Origin: Antitrichia curtipendula
Taxonomy: Eukaryota > Streptophyta > Bryopsida > Hypnales > Leucodontaceae
DNA length: 64,000 bases
Direction of reading: 5' to 3'
Assembly (NCBI GenBank): GCA_951230915.1
Contig: OX579636.1
Location: forward strand, 25,727,567-25,791,566
Shown here: positions 56,961 to 64,000 of the stretch, piece by piece
How the letters are laid out: each line of letters opens with the position of its first letter
Numbering within the stretch: position 1 is the first letter of the stretch
Notes under the pieces: model-generated
Seen by the model: only the letters and a program-made list of their open reading frames with translations
What the model was told of the DNA's origin: nothing
Database searches by the model: none
Made by a program: the position numbers and the translations under genes

Positions 56961-57816
56961 CATTTACCCAACCACCTTAATATTGGCTACTGTAATTTGT
57001 TTATTGATAACTAAAGTGTCTATTCTTGAAAGAGGAGAGAAGTTTTGTAACAATGGCCTTTGATCCGGTGGACACTGGCCCATTGTCATTACGAACAAAC
57101 ACTTTATTCACTCTGGCCTTTTTATGAAGACCGGAGTTTTTATATATATATATATATAAAAGTTCTTCTTCAAACAAGCAAGTTGGTGCATGGTCGATGG
57201 GTGTTCATGTTTCTAGTTACATGGTTGGAACCATGGATGTACTTGGATGTTTGGAAGGGTGGGTGGTAGAGCGTTAGCTTCAATATATTATGGGACTGAT
57301 TTTTGTTGTGCATTACATTACAAAATTCTGAGTCCTCAAGAAAGCCATGAAAAAGTTGTGAGCAATGAATTGTTGGTTTGAATTTTGAATACTAAAAAAA
57401 AACTAAAAATGTAACATTAATTAATTATTTATTTTTAAAATGAAACATAAAATTAAAGTTATAAAAAATTATAAAAAATAATCTGATGTGGCAATAGTAG
57501 TGCCCCGTCAGGTTGTCGAAGTGGTAAGGTTCCCAATCATTTTAGTATAAATTTTATTTTCATTAAATTAAAAAGAATTAAATATTAAATATCATTTCAT
57601 TACTGTCCCACACAATTCAGGCTCTGCAGTTTGTTAAATTATTTTATTTATTTATATTTTAGAATTTTTTTTGGAGTTTTCTTCTTCTGTTATTCCCTAT
57701 AACGGGAACTGATGGCCCTTTGTAGGGCTCACATTTTTCCTAATGTTTCTTCTTTATAGGCCTTGAGTTTTATTTTAGCTTTAAAACTTATTATTACACA
57801 TTGAAGGCATGTCTTA
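56961..57816. other. AT-rich DNA with a microsatellite and a GGCCCTACA-family repeat
   Basis: A (TA)n run lies at about 57140-57158. About 57480-57730 repeats the interior (AGTAGTGCCCCGTCAG) and end (GGCCCTTTGTAGGGCT) of the element at 18583-18868. No supported gene; the frame at 57060-57269 overlaps the microsatellite. Confidence 0.45.
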
Positions 57817-58750
57817 GTTAACCCCTAAAGGACCAAGGCCATATTTCTGCCAAAAAACACTCAAAACTGCCATTTCTATAGCAAAGAGTAAAAACAATTG
57901 AAAATTGTGGTTTTTTTTCACATCTAACCGTAGGATCTTATACCTAACTAGTATGAAAATGTGCGGAAAAAATTTCAGAATTTTTGACCGCACAGATTGC
58001 AAGATATCTGCGTCTAAAGTGAAAAAAACAAGTATTTCAGCACATTGCGGAACTAGATTTTATGACTTTGAACATTTTTAACTTAAATGTTTTGCACTAC
58101 AGAGTTTTGAGCTTTTAATCTTTATAGTGGAGAATTGAGTTGAGAGTCTAGGGGAAAAAAACAAACCCAAAAAACTTAATTTTCATTATTAAAAAAATTA
58201 TTAAGTAGAAGTAGGTACAAGATAGAAAGAAAATCTAAAATATTAATATCTTTTATATGGAATTAAAAAGCACTAATCCCAATGCTGAGATTGTTCTAGC
58301 AAAAAAAACTAAACCTTGTGGAACTTTTTTTTTTGAAAAATTATAAAAATTGCATTCAGAAATGAATCCTACAGGTTATTTTTTCAGGAAGATGCTCTAA
58401 GTGCCCGAAAAACAAGATTGTCCATAACTTTCTCATAACAAATCCAAATGAAATAAATAAAATCTTTCCAGTTAGACAAAAATATAATCTATAAGAAAAA
58501 ACAAATTAGAAAAAAAAAAAAAAAAAATGTAAATTTTTTTTGGTCCCCCCTGACCGCTGTTTTGAGCTTATTTGATCATAACTTTTGTTGCCGGGCACCG
58601 ATTGTGAAAAAAATTATATTCCGAGAAAGCTAATCAATTTTTCTATCTTCAAAAAAAAATTTAAAAAATCACAACAAAAATTCAGCCCGCAGGTACCTGC
58701 CCGAAATCCCGTTTGTCCCCCGAACGGACAATGGTCCTTTAGGGGTTAAC
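57817..58750 (-). mobile_element. TTAA element, family A, full length (934 bp, inverted)
   Basis: GTTAACCCCTAAAGGACC (57817-57834) and its exact reverse complement GGTCCTTTAGGGGTTAAC (58733-58750) form 18-bp perfect ends around TTAA. The interior is the reverse complement of the 40814 copy: GAAATGGCAG counterpart near 57870, GCATCTTCC region near 58385, GTACCTGCCC near 58693 and GTCCCCCGAACGGACAATGG at the end. No transposase is encoded. It is the best-preserved copy in the window. Confidence 0.85.
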
Positions 58751-59829
58751 AGGGAGACCGGCAGGGTGATACCGGGGGGGTTAAAAGTTTCCAAAACTAC
58801 ACTAGGGGGGGTATTTGAAGATACCCCCTCCCCGGTGGGGTTTCACTCTTAGATAGGACAAAGTAGGACAAAAACTTTAAAGCAGTGAATAGTGTTGGAT
58901 GGATGAGGTCTTTTGTTGTTCATTCCTGGGATCTGCTCCGATAGTTTCTGCTACAGTAGTTATCAAAGTTCTGCTAGTTTGTTGCTGATCCCGTAGGTTG
59001 TTGGACAAGGTTCTTATCCATCCATTGGACACGTTCAAAGACTTCCAGTGCTTTGGTTCAATGAAGAACAGATTAGACATATGATGGAAATCTCTCTCTC
59101 AAAATGGTTTACTTTGTAGCTGCAATCACCAGGTTGTTGGACAAGGTCGATGGACAGGGTTGCACAGATTGGGTACTGGGTTTTTGCTGATGTTATTGAT
59201 TCTTTGCCAATTTGAATGCCTTCTTAGGATTGCTCAAGATTTTGAACTGCCTTGTATTTCAGGATTTCAAATTCCTTCTCGTCCCAGTTCGTGACTCCTT
59301 GTTGTCGTAGTTTGTGACTCTTTCTCGTCCCAGCTCATTCCAATTTCTGAATGCAACAACTTTCATATGATTTCTTGATTCAATGCTGCCCTAGTTAGCT
59401 TGTTTGCCTCGTGTATTTGTTCTATGAGATTTGATGATTTATTCTCTTTCTGAAAATATAGGATCTATAGGAACTGTGTAATTTTGGATTTTGATAAGTT
59501 GCTGAAATTTTTCTTGAGATTGCAATCTTTCTATGGGAAATGAAGACAACGTGTGCACGTGTGACTCGATTTGGTCAGTCTGCTAGTTTATCAGTGATGA
59601 TGTTTGAAATGTTGCATTTCAGGTGACCTGGTGAAAACGCTGAAAGAGAACAACTTTGAGTACATGTGGGGAGCGTGACCGTGAAATTGGCGCAGTCGTT
59701 CGGGTTCTGTTGGGGGATTGAGAGGGCCGCTCAAATCGATTACTAGGCGCGCAAGCAGTTTTGCAATCAGAAACTGTGGCTTACAATTGAAATTATCCAC
59801 AGTACTACAGTTAATAAGGTTGAAAGACT
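58751..59829. other. Intergenic DNA, moderately AT-rich
   Basis: No recognised gene. 58770-58850 has short G- and C-run palindromes (GGGGGGGTATTTGAAGATACCCCC). Near 59680 the string AAATTGGCGCAGTCGTTCGGGTTC looks like a retroelement leader, but no long terminal repeat or gag frame could be tied to it. Confidence 0.35.
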
Positions 59830-60058
59830 TTCTTCTTTACATGATGGAGAATTTGCGCTCTTGGTTTGAAAAGAGGAAATGTTGGAGAACTCACTGGTTT
59901 CTTGTCGAATGTATATCGATCTAAGCTGGAGGATATCAGTCCATTCACTAAGTGGTCAACTTCCATCATACAACCAAAATCTACACCACTTCGTCCATCT
60001 TGTTCTCTCTTTGATCTCCTAGATAACATAGAAAACATTAGAAAAGCAACAAATAATT
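59830..60058 (+). pseudogene. Possible transposase fragment (MULE-like), frameshifted
   Basis: One frame gives LYMMENLRSWFEKRK and the next, after a frame change near 59875, gives GNVGELTGFLSNVYRSKLED and then ISPFTKWSTSII before a stop at 60058. The pattern M-M-E-x-L-R-x-W-F-x-K-R followed by a LT-x-N-V-x-x-K-L-x-x-I segment resembles the region after the catalytic core of Mutator-like transposases. There is no catalytic triad or terminal repeat here, so the call is weak. Confidence 0.3.
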
Positions 60059-61442
60059 AAAGATATTTTTAGGATTCTTCAAATATCAATCGTATTCCTA
60101 GCAAGCAATTCAATAACGTCACACTACACCTCTTCAGCATGGCATCATTCCTAACTCGTACCACATTTTGTATTTTTTATTCAAGTCATAAGGTAGCTTA
60201 CATTATAACTAATAAACACCTACTTTCATATGTAGATGTGATACATATTGAGGTACAGAACGCACCACCGTGGTAGAAATGATGATAATCAGGTTTTCAA
60301 CTTCGACAATTCATATATGAGAAATAACCAACATTTGTGTTCTTTTCCATTTTAGGCTCCAACACTTACCACCGGGAAATTTTTCTAGAAATTCTAGACT
60401 CCTGCACATATGAGCATTGGTCAGGATGATGAAAATAGATTCCCAGTACCATGGATACAGTGACACAAACTCAAACTTTGGGTTCTAGGTCAGAAACCCT
60501 CAAGTCCCCAAACAATAAAAATAAAATCTACAAACTTCTCAACGCTCACATTCTATCAATATTCCTCCTTGACCTTAACAATCACTTTTCCAGTACCACT
60601 ATGGGCTCATCAGCCATTCACCCCCCTCCCCCAAGTCCTAAGATATCAAAAATTAAAAAATAAAGGAATATCATCAACGTGCATACTTCAGCTTCCTGCA
60701 AGCAAGACAATTCACAGTGCAGGATTCCTTCTCCATTTTGGCTTCTTTGCTGCCAGACGTGTAGCATATGCCAAGAGACAAGACACACATCCTTACATTG
60801 CATTCACCATACCAAACCATGTCATCAAGCAAAAACCAGTGTCATCATCAGACACCATAAAAAAATCATCACTTTGAGAACAAGAAAACTCACACAAATC
60901 TTGAAAAAGATCCCAATACTCTAAAATTTTGTAATACAATATAAATTCCCTCACACCCAATTAACTTACATAGTTTTCCAACCTCAGCAGAGTCAGCGGA
61001 ATCTTGCTACCAATTAATGCAAAAAAAACCCATCTTCAATACAAATTAAAGCTTCTACATCACACAAACTGATTCGCACCTGAAGCATGTGAAGGATTTG
61101 CTGGGATACTCCAGCTTTCAGTACTTGCCCTGGATAGCAATTCACACATATACAATGAATATGAGATTGATAATAGCATTACATCAAAAATCCAAAATGA
61201 TTACAATTCTAACCACTTGAAACAACCTCAACACAGATTTTCACCTTTTTAACCATTATGAAGCCAAAAATTTAAATTTGCCAATGAGATCATTATCAAT
61301 GACTTCATGGTTTGAAACTAGACAAAACACTGAAACAAACCATACTCCGGCAATTCATTAAATAGTGATAAATGAAAACATTCACAAACTGTAAGCACTA
61401 TGGTTAAAAGCTAACATATAGATTCCGAGAAGTCAGAAGTCA
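60059..61442. other. AT-rich DNA without recognised genes
   Basis: Short overlapping frames at 60451-60924 lack domains and consistent splice signals. No repeats with clear ends were identified. Confidence 0.35.
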
Positions 61443-62180
61443 TTAGTACAAGAGATTAGATGGATGGCATTTGCACCTTCGCGTCTCTCGATAGTAGTCG
61501 ACCAACATGTGCAACTGTTCGTTGTCTGTTTTTGATGTGTATCCGTCAAAGCTTCTTTTTTGAGGAATGAATTTTTTTAGTTGTTTTATCTCACTAAACA
61601 ATCTACCTCTCACTATATGCACATTCGCATTCAATTCTTCCATCACTAATCTCTCATCATCACTTTCTATATCTACCCACCCATCTACATCCACAGGAGC
61701 AAGTGTCGTTTCACTCAAGTGGTTTACTTCTCCTGTTTCTTCATTTTCCTTCTCCTTACACTCTTTCCTATTGTTCGTTTTCTACTTTTGATTAAGTTTT
61801 TCTACTAAATGCGTCACAATATCCTCTACCTCCCATGTCATACTAACCCCATAGAAAATTAAAGGCTCCATCTTATCATTTTCGGCAATCTTCAAAGAAC
61901 AAATTTTGCTCAACCAATCTCGTTTAGTTTCACCAGTTCCTTGAGGAGAATATTCAACAGAGTATTGGAGCCACTAAATTGCTTTTTTCATATTCCTGTT
62001 ATATTTAAACCACTTTGATGTATAATGATCACGCAAAAATGTCCGTCCATACTTCTTTCCCTCAAGCCTATGAATGAAGGGAGGCGGTCTGAATATTTAA
62101 TCATACTCAGGAATAATTCTTTCCCCCATATCACAAGGCACGGCTCGTGGGATTGACACTATGTCCCTAGCTTCTGACAT
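61443..62180 (-). pseudogene. Unrecognised broken protein-coding frame, 246 codons with three internal stops
   Basis: From ATG at 62180-62178 one minus-strand frame runs to a TAA at 61443-61445 with protein-like composition throughout. It is broken only by TAA at codon 30, TAG at codon 70 and TAG at codon 134. It contains RDIVSIPRAVPCDMGERIIP, KYGRTFLRDHYTSKWFKYNR, TKRDWLSKICSLKIAENDKM, an acidic and basic charged segment, DVDGWVDIESDDERLVMEEL and LFSEIKQLKKFIPQKRSF. No domain is recognised; a transposon-encoded protein or a retrocopy are both possible. The last 91 codons (from 61718) are still open and could be expressed. The constant frame across the stops shows it was once a single ORF. 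Confidence 0.55.
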
Positions 62181-63291
62181 TTTATGAGGTAGAAAGAAAG
62201 AAGAGTGATTCGGAAGGAAGTTTCTATGAATGAAGTACAACACAGAAACCAAAATCAACTAATCAACTGCCTTCACTCAAAAACAATAAAAATACAAAGC
62301 ATCAATAGTACCTCAGGCGAACACGGTATCCCAATGTACGTCTCACTATTACGTCACCGCTCAAAAGTCTTCGACCTTAAAACTCTTCGCAAAACGTTGA
62401 AACATTCACGGCTCACCGCTGAAAGGCTAATCCACTCCTAATACATGAAATCCTCCAAGAGATTCCCAGCCTTTAACCCTTGACGCTATGAAATCGAAAC
62501 ACCAGGAGGTTGGGATCTTTAGGAAGACTAGGAGCGCTGCCCTTGCTCACGGAAGAAGGGCAAGTGGCTTCCCGAAGCTTCTCCACGTTCGCTGCCCTAA
62601 ATCGACGTCCATTAATTAAAATATCTCAATGTGTTCGCTTCCATGTTTCAATTATAATTTAATGTAAATTTTTTAGAGAAATACTCAAACTTGTCATTTC
62701 TATAGCATAGGGTAATTTTGTGCACGGGTGTCCATTCCAATCTTGACTTTCCATAGTCTTGAGGACTTTTGAAAATGAACCTCAAGTACACTACATCTTA
62801 GAAGCTCAAAAAAAGCCTTTCACATTCACGGATTAAGGTAGGAGGTCCTAGAATGGAACAAGTTCTAAAATAGAACAAGATCCAAAGGCACATTTGACAC
62901 TCTTCAATGTACATGTGGTCTACATTTGAAGAGGTGGTTGATTTTAGAGCCTGTCAAAATGAATTTTGTTGCAACTTCAAAAATTTATAACAAAATCCAA
63001 GAAGGGACAAAAAATATGAAATTACTTGGGTAGATGTCAACTCCATTTTTCCTTCGATGGAAATTTATTGAAAAATGCTTCATAGAATTTAGCTTCCTCC
63101 AAAATGCAAATTAATTGTTAGGTGGTCCACTTTTTGGACTTCCTACCTTAACAACTAAAAGACAATGGAAGCCCCCAATGGCATTTCTGATATTTGAATT
63201 TGAATTTTATGTATTTCTTTATTTTAAATGTTTGGAAGGTTAACTAAGAAAACATAGCTCTATTGTGAATTTTTTTTAAATATTGACAAGT
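62181..63291. other. Intergenic; mixed composition then AT-rich repeat debris
   Basis: 62181-62600 is more balanced and may be the 5' flank of the broken frame; the frame at 62205-62441 (plus) has no domain. 62700-63200 is AT-rich; AAACTTGTCATTTCTATAGCATAGGGTAA at about 62688 repeats a stretch also found in the family A copy at 63494-63525, so truncated family A sequence is present here too. Confidence 0.4.
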
Positions 63292-64000
63292 TTAACCCCT
63301 AAAAGCCCGTTGTCCCTTTGGGGGACAAATGCATTTTCGGGCAGGTACCTATGGGCTGAAATTTTCTCCTGATTTTTTGAAACTTTTTTGGAGGTAGAAA
63401 AGCTGGTTAGCTCTGTGGGAATATAGTTTTTTTTACAATCGGTGCCCGGGAACAAAAGTTATGACCAAGATCTTTTTTCTGCCAACAAACACTCAAACTT
63501 GTCATTTCTATAGCATAGGGTAAAGAAATTTGAAGTTTGTTATTTTTGCTCTTCTAGTTATAGGATCTTAAACCTAATTAGTATAAAAATATGTGGAAAA
63601 AATTTCAAAATTTTTCACCATATACACTACAAGATATCTGTATTTAAAGTGCAAAAATTCAAGTTTTACAGCACAGAGTATTTTTTTTTTACCTTCTTAA
63701 CTTTAATTTTTTCTAATAGTGAATTTTGAGTTTCAGAACTTTCTAGTAGGAAATTGATTTGAAAGTGTAGGAGAAAAAAAAAATTCAAAAAAAAAGTTCT
63801 CTTCAAAAAATTGTTAAATAGAAATAGGTATAAGATAGAAGGAAAATCTAAACGATTAATATCTCATAGATGAAATTTAAATGCAGTTACTTCAATGGTC
63901 AAATGATTCTAGCAAGTATATTGAATCATGTGAAACTTTTTTTTGTTTAAAATTGTAAAATTTGTGATCAAACATGAATCCTACAAGTTATTTTTTTAAG
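63292..64000 (+). mobile_element. TTAA element, family A, cut by the window edge
   Basis: It begins TTAACCCCTAAAAGCCCGTTG, then GTCCCTTTGGGGGACAAATG, GGGCAGGTACCTATGGGCTGAA and GCCCGGGAACAAAAGTTATGACC, matching the left part of the 40814 copy. About 63480 onward then jumps to GCCAACAAACACTCAAACTTGTCATTTC in the opposite sense, so internal rearrangement relative to 40814 is evident. The right end lies beyond 64000. Confidence 0.7.

Noticed and set aside
59670..59720. AAATTGGCGCAGTCGTTCGGG as a possible LTR retrotransposon primer-binding region
   Set aside because: No flanking long terminal repeats, gag or pol frames could be matched to it.
1..64000. CRISPR array, bacterial operon or prophage
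   Set aside because: Genes carry spliceosomal introns and repeats have transposon-type ends; nothing prokaryotic was seen.

Overview
This looks like nuclear DNA from a land plant. The six recognisable genes are eukaryotic. Five have plant-type products, and four of those are split by short GT-AG introns of about 60-920 bp. They include a plastid-type ribulose-phosphate 3-epimerase with an N-terminal transit-like extension, a plant DUF639 membrane protein and a bZIP factor tail. An AT-rich, repeat-dense background, an RLE-type non-LTR retroelement remnant and many TTAA-flanked miniature elements would suit a non-seed plant (bryophyte or lycophyte grade). The species cannot be fixed from sequence alone.

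Layout. 0-1.5 kb: last coding exon of a bZIP-like factor and a duplicated 3' untranslated region (+). 1.5-6 kb: AT-rich repeats. 6-11.4 kb: a less AT-rich block with an intronless ankyrin-like gene (-). 14-17 kb: a nine-exon TVP38/TMEM64-family gene (-). 18-20.3 kb: a cluster of repeats. 21.6-25.7 kb: a ten-exon DUF639 gene (+). 25.7-37 kb: repeat-rich desert. 37-39.4 kb: a five-exon LSM12 gene (-) whose first intron has U12-type AT-AC signals. 39.4-45.7 kb: repeats. 45.7-48.7 kb: a nine-exon plastid RPE gene (-). 48.7-64 kb: a long desert with a decayed non-LTR retroelement (54.4-56.6 kb), a tRNA-derived SINE-like unit (about 56.9 kb), further TTAA-flanked elements and an unrecognised broken reading frame (61.4-62.2 kb).

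The genes do not form a pathway or operon; each is an independent housekeeping-type plant gene. They are separated by AT-rich DNA built largely from a few recurring families. Three related TTAA-flanked families have ends of the form TTAA-CCC(C/T). One copy is inserted cleanly inside another, which shows directly that TTAA is the duplicated target. Two CACTA-type non-autonomous elements are also present.

The most unusual item is the retroelement remnant at 54.4-56.6 kb. It joins a domain resembling the PCIF1 N6-adenine methyltransferase fold (active-site motif apparently lost), an RNase H domain with all four acidic residues, a CCHC zinc motif and a PD-(D/E)XK restriction-like endonuclease. 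Gene models were spliced by hand from reading frame, splice signals and family conservation, and phases agree at every junction listed. No database search was possible.
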